This document shows positions 9,793 to 18,062 of a stretch of 64,000 bases of DNA, one piece after another. Where the stretch lies: positions 295,146 to 359,145 of the forward strand of contig NZ_SPHO01000001.1 of the NCBI RefSeq assembly GCF_005845215.1. The letters are read 5' to 3'. The position numbers were made by a program, and so were the translations under genes. Within the stretch, counting starts at the first letter, position 1, and every line of letters starts with the position of its first letter. The notes beneath the pieces were generated by a model. That model was not told where the DNA came from. It saw only the letters and a program-made list of their open reading frames with translations, and did no database searches. Source of the stretch: Clostridium sp. 1001271st1 H5. Lineage in GTDB: Bacteria; Bacillota; Clostridia; Lachnospirales; Lachnospiraceae.

Positions 9793-10068
9793 CTATTTGC
9801 CTTTCTTTTCCTGTCCTATGATTCTCTGTATGCTTTTAACTGACAGACAGTATAGGGAGGACAGCTCGTCCGTACTTGCGCCGGACAGATAATCACTGTA
9901 AATCTGTTGATTCCGAAGACGGAGCTCTTCGCGGGTGGATGTCCCCTCGCCCCAGCACTTTTTATTTCCGGCTGTCTTCGGTATATATATCAGCGCGCCG
10001 TCCACGTATTCCTGTACTTGCTCCAGCAGTTCGCGGGGCAGGATACGGTCCGCTTTTTGATAGCTCAT
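9793..10068 (-). CDS. CD3324-family (Mor-like) small HTH protein
   Basis: A 91-residue protein with the conserved layout MSYQKA...ILP.ELLEQVQEYVDG, YIPK, WGEGTSTREELRLRN and a C-terminal helix-turn-helix (ELSSLYCLSVKSIQRII). This matches the clostridial CD3324 family, related to Mor-type transcription activators. It is probably a small DNA-binding protein; the target is unknown. The start is supported by AGGAG six bases upstream. It is a single-gene unit bounded by a strong terminator. Confidence 0.82.
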   Translation of the reverse strand: MSYQKADRILPRELLEQVQEYVDGALIYIPKTAGNKKCWGEGTSTREELRLRNQQIYSDYLSGASTDELSSLYCLSVKSIQRIIGQEKKGK

Positions 10069-10334
10069 GTTGCTCTCCTGTGATTTATTTTAAGCGGGAA
10101 AGCAAAGGCTATGTAAGGCCATGTTCCATCATGACTGGATTATGGTACAGCTGCAGCAGCCTTTGCTATGCAGCGGTAACGATAGGATTAAGCATAAGCC
10201 GGCAACCCTCCTTTTCAGATACTTTGATTTTTATAGTATAACATATCAGTCAAAGAATGTATGCCTTATTTTCTTTTTATAAATAAGTTTGAGCCAGGAA
10301 GGAACAATTAAAAACAGAACAGGAGACAAAAAGT

Positions 10335-10619
10335 ATGAAGTATTTTTTAGTGGAAGGAAATATAATAGACGCCGGCAGGATGACGGACGGCATCATGAAC
10401 GAGCATATGGCCTATACCCGGGCAGCGATGGAGCGGGGAATGACCTTCATGTCCGGTCTGAAGGCAGATATGAGCGGCGGCATATCCATTATGAGGGTGG
10501 AGGATGCAGACGCTTTGCAGGCATACCTGGACCATGAACCGCTTTTTGTCCATGGTATACAGGAATACAGGGTGGCTGAGTTTGACGTTCATTATATAAA
10601 CAACGCCTGGGATTGTTAA
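10335..10619 (+). CDS. YciI-family protein
   Basis: A 94-residue protein of the YCII-related (ferredoxin-like alpha/beta barrel) family: MKYFLVEG at the start, a central helix, and a DPLFVHG-like turn (here DHEPLFVHGIQEYRVAEF) typical of the family. Members are small dimeric proteins of mostly unknown enzymatic role. AGGAG lies eight bases before the ATG. It is followed by a separate promoter for the symporter gene, so it seems to be a single-gene unit. Confidence 0.8.
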   Translation: MKYFLVEGNIIDAGRMTDGIMNEHMAYTRAAMERGMTFMSGLKADMSGGISIMRVEDADALQAYLDHEPLFVHGIQEYRVAEFDVHYINNAWDC

Positions 10620-10662
10620 TTTTTTACTTTTTTGGTATTTAGTAGTAATGGCGCTAAGAATG

Positions 10663-10671
10663 TGTTATAAT
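10663..10671 (+). promoter_or_regulatory. Extended -10 promoter for the symporter gene
   Basis: TG-T-TATAAT at 10663-10671 forms an extended -10 element. The -35 region is weak (TAGTAA near 10643). It is 47 bases before the symporter start. Confidence 0.55.
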
Positions 10672-10717
10672 TAGAATTGCATTTATGCAAAAATACTAAA
10701 AAAGGGGAATTGTGCGT

Positions 10718-11926
10718 ATGAAAAAGAAACCACTTGCACTATGGATTTTCACCGGATTGGCATTAGGTATTGTGGCAGGTATGCTGTTGATGAGCCGGCC
10801 GGACATTGCAGAGATTTACATTAAGCCCTTTGGAACCCTGTTTCTGAACCTGCTGAAATTCATCGTTGTCCCCATTGTCTTGTTCTCTATCATGAACGGT
10901 GTTATTTCCATGAAGGATATTAAGAAGGTGGGAAGCATTGGAGGCAAGACCGTCATTTATTATATGGGCACTACCTTTTTTGCAGTTACCCTGGGACTGG
11001 TGGTGGCAAACCTGTTCAAGAAGGGGTTTCCGGTGCTGTCCACCAGTTCCCTGGAGTACACTGCCACAGAGACTCCCAGTTTCATCCAGACCCTGATTGG
11101 CATTTTTCCAAGCAACATCATCCAGCCCATGGCCGAGGCATCCATGCTTCAGGTAATCGTAGTGGCCCTGCTCTTTGGCTTTGGAACCATTGTGGCTGGA
11201 AAGAAAGGCGAGGTGTTTGGCAACTTCGTGGAGAGCGCCAATGAAGTGTCCATCGCGGTTATGTCCTTTATCATCAAGCTGAGTCCCATCGGCGTGTTCT
11301 GCCTGATTACGCCTGTGGTGGCTGCCAACGGACCTCAGATACTGGGCAGCCTGGCCTTTGTGCTTCTGGTGGCTTATATCGGGTACATACTCCATGCTTC
11401 TCTGGTATATTCACTGACCGTGAAAACCCTGGCAGGCATTGGTCCGCTTACGTTTTTCAAGGGTATGGCTCCGGCCATGATAATGGCATTTTCCAGCGCA
11501 TCCTCTGTGGGCGCCCTTCCTCTTAATCTGGAGTGTGCGGAGAAGTTAGGGGCTAAAAAGGAGGTTGCCAGCTTTGTGCTTCCCCTGGGCGCCACCATCA
11601 ATATGGACGGAACCGCCATTTACCAGGGTGTGTGCGCTGTGTTCATTGCCTCCTGCTACGGCATTAACCTGACCCTGTCCCAGCAGATTGTCATTATACT
11701 GACCGCTGTCCTGGCCTCCATCGGAACGGCCGGCGTACCTGGCTCAGGTATGATTATGCTGGCCATGGTGCTTCAGAGCGTAGGGCTTCCTGTGGAGGGC
11801 ATTGCCCTTGTGGCAGGTATTGACCGTCTGTTTGACATGGGACGTACCACGGTAAATATAACAGGGGATGCTGCCTGTGCAGTGATAGTATCCCATCTGG
11901 AGGATAAAAGGTTAAAGAGGGTGTAA
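10718..11926 (+). CDS. Dicarboxylate/amino acid:cation symporter (DAACS family)
   Basis: A 402-residue membrane carrier of the glutamate/aspartate/dicarboxylate symporter family. It is strongly hydrophobic, with about eight helices plus the re-entrant loop region. Family motifs are present: FSSASSVGALPLN (serine-rich re-entrant loop), GATINMDGTAIYQG, GTAGVPGSG and the helix-8 motif DRLFDMGRTTVNITGD. It would couple inward Na+ or H+ flux to uptake of an acidic amino acid or C4-dicarboxylate; the substrate cannot be fixed from sequence. ATG 10718 is ten bases after GGGG; an in-frame GTG at 10712 is too close. A bidirectional terminator follows. Confidence 0.9.
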   Translation: MKKKPLALWIFTGLALGIVAGMLLMSRPDIAEIYIKPFGTLFLNLLKFIVVPIVLFSIMNGVISMKDIKKVGSIGGKTVIYYMGTTFFAVTLGLVVANLFKKGFPVLSTSSLEYTATETPSFIQTLIGIFPSNIIQPMAEASMLQVIVVALLFGFGTIVAGKKGEVFGNFVESANEVSIAVMSFIIKLSPIGVFCLITPVVAANGPQILGSLAFVLLVAYIGYILHASLVYSLTVKTLAGIGPLTFFKGMAPAMIMAFSSASSVGALPLNLECAEKLGAKKEVASFVLPLGATINMDGTAIYQGVCAVFIASCYGINLTLSQQIVIILTAVLASIGTAGVPGSGMIMLAMVLQSVGLPVEGIALVAGIDRLFDMGRTTVNITGDAACAVIVSHLEDKRLKRV

Positions 11927-11950
11927 GCCTGAGGTTTATCAGGATAAAAA

Positions 11951-11995
11951 GAATGGCAGGGCTGTGGTATCGTATCACAGCCCTGCCATTCCTTT
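11951..11995. terminator. Bidirectional terminator between symporter and TRAP system 1
   Basis: GAATGGCAGGGCTGTG and its perfect complement flank a 9-base loop, with A-rich and T-rich flanks on the two sides. It serves the plus-strand symporter and the minus-strand dctM that converge here. Confidence 0.85.
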
Positions 11996-12011
11996 ATGCA
12001 TCTAATCGCAT

Positions 12012-13319
12012 TTATACATAACCCATAAGCCCTGGCAGCCACAGTGACAGCTGCGGTATATAGGATACCAGCATCAGCACGATGAAAATGGCGCCAAAGT
12101 AGTAGAGCAGGGGGCGGATTACCTGTTCTATCTTAGTCTTTCCCACCTTTACGCCCACGAAAAGGGTAGTACCCACAGGGGGCGTGATGGTGCCGATGCA
12201 CAGGTTGAATATCATCATGATGCCAAAGTGGATGGTGTTCATGCCCAGCGCCTGGCAGATAGGAAGAAAAATAGGGGTAAAGATAAGGCAGGCAGGCGTC
12301 ATGTCCATAAAGGTTCCCACAATCAGCAGCAGGATGTTGATGATGAACAGTATCACGTAGCGGTTGGTGCTGATTCCCAGCATGGCTTCCGATACAGCGG
12401 TGGGAATGCCGGTAAAGGCCATGACCCAGCTCATGATGCTGGATACGCCGATAAGGAAGATGATGATGCCTGTCATCTCGGCGCTGTCCAGGAAAATCCT
12501 GGGAAGCTCGCTGAACCTGATGGATTTGTAGAAGAAGATGGACAGGACCATGCTGTATACCACGGCTACCACGCTTCCCTCGGTGGCGGTGAAAATACCG
12601 GAAATGATGCCGCCGATGACCACGATAATCATGAACAGGCACGGTATGGCCTGGAAGAATACTTTTACCTTCTCAGAGCCGGTATAACGTTTGGTGCTGC
12701 GGTATCCTCTCTTTCTGGCAAAGAAGTAAATGACCACCATGCATGCAAGGCCCCAGAGTATGCCCGGAATATAGCCCGCCATGAAAAGGGCTGCCACGGA
12801 GGTGCCTCCGCTGACAAGGGAAAAGGTAATCATTACATTGCTGGGAGGAATCAGAAGACCGGTGGGAGCTGTGGCAATGTTGGCTGCCGCGGAAAAGTCC
12901 CTGTCATACCCCTCTTCCTCCTCAATCGGGCCGATAATGGAACCCATGGCAGAAGCAGCAGCTGTACCGGAACCGGAGATGGCTCCAAAGAGCATGTTGG
13001 CCACTGCGTTGGTGTGGGCCAGGGCTCCGGGAATATTGCCGGTAAACAGCTTGGCAAAATTGATGAGGCGGATGGCAATGCCTCCCTTGTTCATGATATT
13101 GCCGGCCAGGATAAAAAAGGGAATGGCCAGCAGGCTGAATACGGAGATGCCTGAGAAAATCCGCTGTGCGCCCGTGAGTACGGAAGCCCCCAGGTTCAGC
13201 ACCGGAAGAATGGCGCAGATGGAGGATACCGCCAGGGCAATGGCGATGGGAACACCTGCCAGCAGCATCACTGCCAGCAGAACGAAAATCACAAGACCAC
13301 AAAATACTGCTATACTCAT
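12012..13319 (-). CDS. TRAP transporter large permease subunit (DctM), system 1
   Basis: A 435-residue, very hydrophobic protein with the DctM/SiaM pattern: about 12 membrane helices, MLFGAISGSGTAAASAMGSI (scaffold motif around the ion site), and a repeat-related GTITPPVGTTLFVG near the C terminus. It forms the transport channel for Na+-coupled import of an acidic solute presented by the binding protein. Its start overlaps the dctQ stop by 4 bases. It is the last gene of a three-gene operon, ended by the shared terminator at 11951-11995. Confidence 0.93.
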   Translation of the reverse strand: MSIAVFCGLVIFVLLAVMLLAGVPIAIALAVSSICAILPVLNLGASVLTGAQRIFSGISVFSLLAIPFFILAGNIMNKGGIAIRLINFAKLFTGNIPGALAHTNAVANMLFGAISGSGTAAASAMGSIIGPIEEEEGYDRDFSAAANIATAPTGLLIPPSNVMITFSLVSGGTSVAALFMAGYIPGILWGLACMVVIYFFARKRGYRSTKRYTGSEKVKVFFQAIPCLFMIIVVIGGIISGIFTATEGSVVAVVYSMVLSIFFYKSIRFSELPRIFLDSAEMTGIIIFLIGVSSIMSWVMAFTGIPTAVSEAMLGISTNRYVILFIINILLLIVGTFMDMTPACLIFTPIFLPICQALGMNTIHFGIMMIFNLCIGTITPPVGTTLFVGVKVGKTKIEQVIRPLLYYFGAIFIVLMLVSYIPQLSLWLPGLMGYV

Positions 13320-13819
13320 ACCTTTGCCTCCCCTGGTTCACTGAAATCTTTGTGCAGCATATCCACTGCATTCATGGCGCTGAATATCATAATCAGCAGG
13401 CCTGCAATGGGAACAATGATGTAAATCCATCCCATAGAGATACGCAGGGACGCCGTAATCTGTATCATAGTCAGCCTGGTGATGGAGATACCGCCGTATA
13501 CCATGACTATGGCTGCAAAAAAGAAGCTGAGTGCATCTATGAAAACCTCCAGATACCGGCGGGCCGGGCCGGTCAGCTTGTCCGCCATGAAGCCCATCCT
13601 CATGTGGTCCCTTTTGCCGAATACATAGGCGGAGGCCAGAAGCGACATCCAGGTAAAGGAGTAGGTGAGAAGCTCCTCGGATATGGTGCTGGGCCGGTTG
13701 AAGAAATAACGCGTCACAATCTGATAGGTGCCCACCAGGGTCATAAGGATGAACAGGAGGGTTATGACCACACCCAGCATCTTCATGATGGCTGCCCTTA
13801 CTTTATGCATTTTGTCCAT
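13316..13819 (-). CDS. TRAP transporter small permease subunit (DctQ), system 1
   Basis: A 167-residue protein with four predicted membrane helices and the DctQ pattern (RYFFNRPSTISEELLTYSFTW: a helix end, then the conserved E-E and a W). It partners DctM in the membrane. AAAGGAGG lies ten bases before the ATG. It sits 3 bases downstream of dctP and overlaps dctM by 4 bases. Confidence 0.9.
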   Translation of the reverse strand: MDKMHKVRAAIMKMLGVVITLLFILMTLVGTYQIVTRYFFNRPSTISEELLTYSFTWMSLLASAYVFGKRDHMRMGFMADKLTGPARRYLEVFIDALSFFFAAIVMVYGGISITRLTMIQITASLRISMGWIYIIVPIAGLLIMIFSAMNAVDMLHKDFSEPGEAKV

Positions 13820-13822
13820 GGT

Positions 13823-14848
13823 TTAGGCGCCTCCTTTCATGGAATCATTGACTGTCTGGATATATTCGTAAAATTCCCGGATTTTCGGGTTGTTTTCCAG
13901 CATTTTCTGGTGCAGGGGCAGTACCTTTGCCTTGAAGGCCTCCACATCCGTGTCGATGAAGGTTACGCCCATATCATTGGCTGCAATCTGCTTTGCCTCC
14001 TCTATGCTTTTATCCCATTCCACTAATTCCACCTCTGTGGAAAGGGCCGCAGCCTCCTTGAATACCTTGAATTCCTCAGGACTTAAGCCGTTCAGGAATT
14101 TAAGGTTGGCAACCAGCATGTCAGGGACCATCTGATGTCTGTTGTATGTATAGTACTTGGCTACTTCACCGTGCTTGTTGTTGGTCAGGGCCAGCTCATT
14201 GTTCTCAGCTCCGTCTATGACGCCCTGCTGAATGGCTGTATATACCTCGCCAAAGCCCATGGGCGCAGCGGCCGCGCCAAAGGCGTTGACCATATCCACA
14301 CTGGCCGGGCTCTGCTGTACACGTATTTTTTTACCCTTTAAATCCTCGGGGGTATTAATGGGTGTCTTGGCGTAAAAATTTCGTGTTCCCGCATTGTACC
14401 AGGTTACCACCCTGAAACCGGCCTCGTCCGTGGATTTGTATATATGCTCCATATAATCCGTGTCTTCCATTACGGACCGGTAGACCTGCTCGGAGTCAAA
14501 CAGATAGGGCATGCTGAAAATCTCATAGACATCCGCAAATGTCTCCAGATTTGCCGTACCTGCGATTACAAAGTCAATTGCTCCTGTTTGTGTAAGCTCG
14601 ATTGCCTTCTGGGCAGAACCCAGTATTTCGTTGGGAAATATCTGGACCTCATACTTGTCGCCCAGACGTTCTTCCACATATTCCTTAAATGCCAGCATCC
14701 CCAGGTGCTCAGGATGGGTTTCCGACTGTGCGTGGGACACCCGGATAATCCGTTTGCCTGAGGAGACAGAGCTGCATCCGGAAGCCGAAACCATGACAGC
14801 ACCGGCCACGGCTGCGATTCCAAGCTTTTTCAGTAAATTACTCACCAT
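13823..14848 (-). CDS. TRAP solute-binding lipoprotein (DctP), system 1
   Basis: A 341-residue extracytoplasmic binding protein. The signal peptide ends in a lipobox (ASGC), so it is anchored to the outer face of the membrane. The mature part has the DctP family features: RVSHAQSETHPEH near the N terminus, the Arg-containing KGKKIRVQQSPASVDM that usually binds a carboxylate, and GVIDGAENNELALTNNKH. ATG 14848 follows GAGAGGG at good spacing; a TTG two codons earlier is less likely. The substrate is unknown, although the neighbouring hydantoinase and N-carbamoyl hydrolase genes on the same strand suggest a nitrogenous acid as one possibility. Confidence 0.9.
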   Translation of the reverse strand: MVSNLLKKLGIAAVAGAVMVSASGCSSVSSGKRIIRVSHAQSETHPEHLGMLAFKEYVEERLGDKYEVQIFPNEILGSAQKAIELTQTGAIDFVIAGTANLETFADVYEIFSMPYLFDSEQVYRSVMEDTDYMEHIYKSTDEAGFRVVTWYNAGTRNFYAKTPINTPEDLKGKKIRVQQSPASVDMVNAFGAAAAPMGFGEVYTAIQQGVIDGAENNELALTNNKHGEVAKYYTYNRHQMVPDMLVANLKFLNGLSPEEFKVFKEAAALSTEVELVEWDKSIEEAKQIAANDMGVTFIDTDVEAFKAKVLPLHQKMLENNPKIREFYEYIQTVNDSMKGGA

Positions 14849-15031
14849 TTCCAATCCCTCTCTTTATTTGCTTATGTCAATGTCTGCAGAACATGTAACT
14901 GGTTTTATTATATCGACAAAATTGTGTATAATCACTGGATAATTTTAATATTTAAGAGTAAATTATTGTTGTTGAACCATAATTGTATTAACAATATTTT
15001 AACGGGGATTTAACGTATTATTAACAGGAAA

Positions 15032-15490
15032 GGTGGCGGACAGGGCAACCAGCCATGTGCAATCGCAAGGTGCAGCTTACAGCATCCGGGAGTTGAGTAC
15101 TGCTGGCAGTGTCATGATTTTCCGTGTGAAAAATATGAAGGGATTGATGAATTTGACTCCCTCATCACACACCGCAACCGGTTTAGGGATATGAAACGGG
15201 CGGAGACAATGGGCGTGGAGCGTTATAATATGGAGCAGATGGAAAAGGCCCGACAGCTGGAGACATTGCTGGAGAATTATAATGACGGGCGGAAGAAGAC
15301 CCTTTTCTGCCAGGCGGTCAATCTGCTGTCTCTGCAGGATATAAAGGATGTGATGAAGGCTCTGGCGCTGGAAGAGGAGGAGGGGATGTCCGTAAAGGAA
15401 AAGGCAAAACAGGCAGAGGGATTTTTACGGGAAAAGGCAGGAGAACAGGGCATTGAGCTGAAGCTTCACAGGAAACCGAAGAAGAAATAA
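15032..15490 (+). pseudogene. DUF3795 protein gene lacking its 5' end
   Basis: Translation from 15032 gives a run matching the middle and end of DUF3795 proteins: QPCAIARC, then YCWQCHDFPCEKYEG, then THRNRFRDMKR and a basic C terminus. Cysteines suggest metal binding. The N-terminal ~45-60 residues of the family, with the first cysteine cluster, are missing. The frame has a TAA at 15011 and no ATG, GTG or TTG until the ATG at 15191, which lies beyond the cysteine motifs. A product starting at 15191 (99 residues) would lack the defining region. I read this as a gene decayed by a 5' deletion. The upstream bases are AT-rich and look like the promoter region of the divergent dctP. Confidence 0.72.
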
Positions 15491-15502
15491 GGAATGAGCT
15501 GT

Positions 15503-15556
15503 AAAAGGGTGCGGCAGCATCACATGGAATTTCTGTGATACTGCCGCACCTTTTAT
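15503..15556. terminator. Bidirectional terminator
   Basis: AAAGGGTGCGGCAG-TCACA and the matching TGTGA-CTGCCGCACCTTTT form a long hairpin with A/T flanks on both sides. It separates the DUF3795 remnant (plus) from the hydantoinase gene (minus). Confidence 0.85.
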
Positions 15557-15580
15557 GCATATGGATATATGCGGGGACGC

Positions 15581-16966
15581 TTATTTGTGATAGTAGTCGT
15601 AACACAGGCCATAGGGCTTGCATTTCTGCCAGCGCCCCATGCCGGGTTGGCCTACAAATCTGCCGTTCTCGGCTGCCAGACGGCCGCGCAGGAAGACCTG
15701 CTCCGGCCGGCCCTGGATTTCAAAGCCTTCAAATGGTTCATAGTCAATGCCGTGAAGGCTGTCTTTGTTGGTGATGGTTCCCTTCCAGTCAGGGTCAAAG
15801 ATTACCACATCGGCATCAGCGCCTATACGCAGTTCTCCCTTGTTGGGCAGACCCACCACTTTGGCGGGATTGGTGGCGAACAGCTCCACAAACTTTTGTC
15901 GGGTAATCTTCCCTGTGCAGACGCCGTAGGTCCACAGCAGCGCCAGCCGGTCCTGCACACCGGGACATCCGTTGGGAACATTGGAAAAATTGGTGCCTTT
16001 TTTCTTTGCACCCTCGTATCCTCCGTCCAGGGCGCAGTGGTCGGACCCCACCGCGGTCAGCCAGCCCTCGCGCACGGCCTGCCACAGGGCATCCACGTGT
16101 TCCTGGGGACGCAGCGGCGGGGAGCAGATGTATTTGGCGCCCTCAAAGCCCGGTTTATCCAGGCAGTCCGTGGTCAGGGTCAGGTAATGGGTGCAGGTTT
16201 CCCCGAAAATGGGCCACCCTGCGTTGTGGGCTTCCCTGATGGCTTCCATGGCCTCACGTATGCTGACATGAACCACGAAAAGAGGACAGTCCGCTGTCTT
16301 TGCCAGGGCAATGGCCCTGCCCGTGGCTTCCTCCTCTGCAATGGGAGGACGGGCATAGTAGTGGTAAACCGGGGCAGTTTTGCCCTGGCTGAGGTAATAA
16401 CGGGTCAGAATGGTTATGATGTCTGCATTTTCAGCGTGGACCATCATGGTGACGCCTGCCTCCTTTGCATTCATCATGGCGCTCAGTATGGCTTCGTCGT
16501 CACAGTAAAATGCAGTGCCTTTGTATGCCATAAAAAGCTTCAGCGTGGCCACGCCCACTTCCGGCAGATGCCTGACTTCCTCAAATACGGATTCCTTTGG
16601 GTCCATGATGACTGCATGGAATGCAAAGTCCACAGATGAGGTGTGTTCTGCTTTGGCTGCCTGCCGCCTGATGGCGTCCAGAAGAGGCACGTCTTTTTCC
16701 TGGGGGGCAAAATCCACAATGGTGGTGGTGCCGCCTGCCGCCGCTGCTTCGGCTGTCTCAAAGAGGCGTCCGCCAAAGGAACCGTAGTGTACATGTTCAT
16801 CCACGCCTCCCGGCATCACGTATTTTCCGGAAGCATCAATGGTCTGGCTGGCGTTTACATTCAGATTCGTCCCGATTTGGCAGATGGTTTCCCCTTCGAT
16901 ATAGATATCACCTGTAAATTCACTGGCGGCGGTCAGTATGGTTCCATTTTTTATTAGAAGGCTCAT
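15581..16966 (-). CDS. hydA: Dihydropyrimidinase / D-hydantoinase
   Basis: A 461-residue cyclic amidohydrolase of the amidohydrolase superfamily, opening hydantoin or dihydropyrimidine rings to N-carbamoyl amino acids. Binuclear metal-site features are visible: HVHYG in the first strand (the usual HxH), the carbamylated-Lys segment LKLFMAYKG, His in MMVHAEN, His in ETCTHYL, and GSDHC with the catalytic Asp. Length fits the family. ATG 16966 follows AAAGGAG at five bases; an upstream in-frame ATG at 16981 has no site. It lies 93 bases downstream of the isochorismatase-fold amidase on the same strand. Substrate (hydantoins, N-methylhydantoin or dihydrouracil) cannot be settled by reading. Confidence 0.88.
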   Translation of the reverse strand: MSLLIKNGTILTAASEFTGDIYIEGETICQIGTNLNVNASQTIDASGKYVMPGGVDEHVHYGSFGGRLFETAEAAAAGGTTTIVDFAPQEKDVPLLDAIRRQAAKAEHTSSVDFAFHAVIMDPKESVFEEVRHLPEVGVATLKLFMAYKGTAFYCDDEAILSAMMNAKEAGVTMMVHAENADIITILTRYYLSQGKTAPVYHYYARPPIAEEEATGRAIALAKTADCPLFVVHVSIREAMEAIREAHNAGWPIFGETCTHYLTLTTDCLDKPGFEGAKYICSPPLRPQEHVDALWQAVREGWLTAVGSDHCALDGGYEGAKKKGTNFSNVPNGCPGVQDRLALLWTYGVCTGKITRQKFVELFATNPAKVVGLPNKGELRIGADADVVIFDPDWKGTITNKDSLHGIDYEPFEGFEIQGRPEQVFLRGRLAAENGRFVGQPGMGRWQKCKPYGLCYDYYHK

Positions 16967-16986
16967 ATAAGCTCCTTTCATGGACC

Positions 16987-17028
16987 TATGATACGCCGAT
17001 TCCGGACCATGGGGACCGGCGTATCATA
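16987..17028. repeat. 12-bp perfect inverted repeat between the amidase and hydantoinase genes
   Basis: TATGATACGCCG at 16987-16998 is repeated as its exact complement at 17017-17028, with a short CCGG pairing inside. On the minus strand it lacks a following T tract, so it is not a standard terminator. It may be an mRNA processing/stability hairpin or an operator for hydA. Confidence 0.7.
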
Positions 17029-17059
17029 TTTAGAAAAACTTAGCCCGGCAGGTTAAATA

Positions 17060-17794
17060 TTAATCCAGCAGACGTTCGTGCTTGGTGTAAACACTGGAAT
17101 CGATTCCTTCCAGATATTTGACGACTTCTTCCACCGGCAGCACATCAGCGAACTTGGCTTCCATGTCAAACAGGTTCCATTCAATTACGCCCGGAACGCG
17201 GTCGCCCACAGTGCCTTCCGGAACAATGGTCTTAAAGCCGTATCCGGTGGAGTCCATGACCGTATGCCGTACGCAGGCACAGGAGGTGGCGCCCATAACG
17301 ATGACCGTGTCCACACCCAGGAAATTAAGGGTCTGGGCCAGATGGGTTCCAAAGAAGTTGGAAGCATATTTTTTATGGATGACCGGCTCCTCCGGACGCG
17401 GTTTCAGCTTGGGGTCGATTTCCAGCCATTCTGAATTGATATCCAGGGCACTCATGGGTATCTTCTCATCCCAGCGGGGAAGGTCCCACTGCTGTTTGCC
17501 TATGTATCCTGTGGTGGTATGGAAGATGGGAACGCCTGACTTGCGGCCGGCTTCCAGTACCTTTAAGGCATTGGCGCAGACCTCTTCGGAGTGGTCGCAG
17601 GTGAACGGATGTCCCTCGCTCATCCAGGCCCTGGCCATATCCACGGTGGTAATGGCGGGAGCCTTGCCAAAGCCCATCCTGCGCATGAAGCCGCGCTCCT
17701 TGTAAATCTTGCGGGCCTCGGCAAATGCCTGTTTCAGAAGTTCCTCATTGAAATCATAGTGGTCTACATATTTATAATCCTTATTCTCTGCCAT
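17060..17794 (-). CDS. Isochorismatase-fold amidase, N-carbamoylsarcosine amidase-like
   Basis: A 244-residue cysteine hydrolase. The catalytic triad of the family is readable: Asp52 in TTVDMARAW, Lys141 in VIHKKYASNFFGT, and Cys174 in GATSCACVRHTV after the cis-peptide Gly-Ala-Thr. The length and the KYASNFFGT motif resemble N-carbamoylsarcosine amidohydrolases, which release CO2 and ammonia from N-carbamoyl amino acids. That would follow directly on the hydantoinase product. AAAGGGG precedes the ATG. It is probably the first gene of an operon with hydA. The substrate assignment is inference from motif and context. Confidence 0.82.
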   Translation of the reverse strand: MAENKDYKYVDHYDFNEELLKQAFAEARKIYKERGFMRRMGFGKAPAITTVDMARAWMSEGHPFTCDHSEEVCANALKVLEAGRKSGVPIFHTTTGYIGKQQWDLPRWDEKIPMSALDINSEWLEIDPKLKPRPEEPVIHKKYASNFFGTHLAQTLNFLGVDTVIVMGATSCACVRHTVMDSTGYGFKTIVPEGTVGDRVPGVIEWNLFDMEAKFADVLPVEEVVKYLEGIDSSVYTKHERLLD

Positions 17795-18062
17795 GGATAG
17801 TGTACCCCTTTCTTTGATATACAGTTTTGTTGTTCTGATTGCCAGGTCTGTTCCGGACCAGACCTATTAAAAAGATTGTTATTTTAACTAATAACATTCT
17901 AATTATTTCTTGACTTTTGTGCATCTTGCTGATATGTCTATAGTATAACAATGGTTTTTCTGTTTGAAAAGAGGTTTGGCCTCTTTGTCAGTACTGGTAC
18001 CATGACAGCTGTCTGTCAGCGGTTTGGAGGGGCGGACAGATGTTTTCGGAGAGGAGGATTCC

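Noticed and set aside
12228..13154. Open frame of ~308 codons on the plus strand inside the TRAP system 1 dctM gene
   Set aside because: It is antisense to a clear DctM with all motifs; composition is His/Gly/Asp-rich and without family motif, a shadow of the GC-biased third codon positions.
15569..16639. Open frame of ~356 codons on the plus strand
   Set aside because: It is antisense to the hydantoinase, which has its catalytic motifs, ribosome site and terminator in place.
17895..17948. Candidate promoter TTGACT...TATGTC or TATAGT before the XRE regulator
   Set aside because: Only partial consensus and two competing -10 positions; mentioned with the gene but not listed as a feature.
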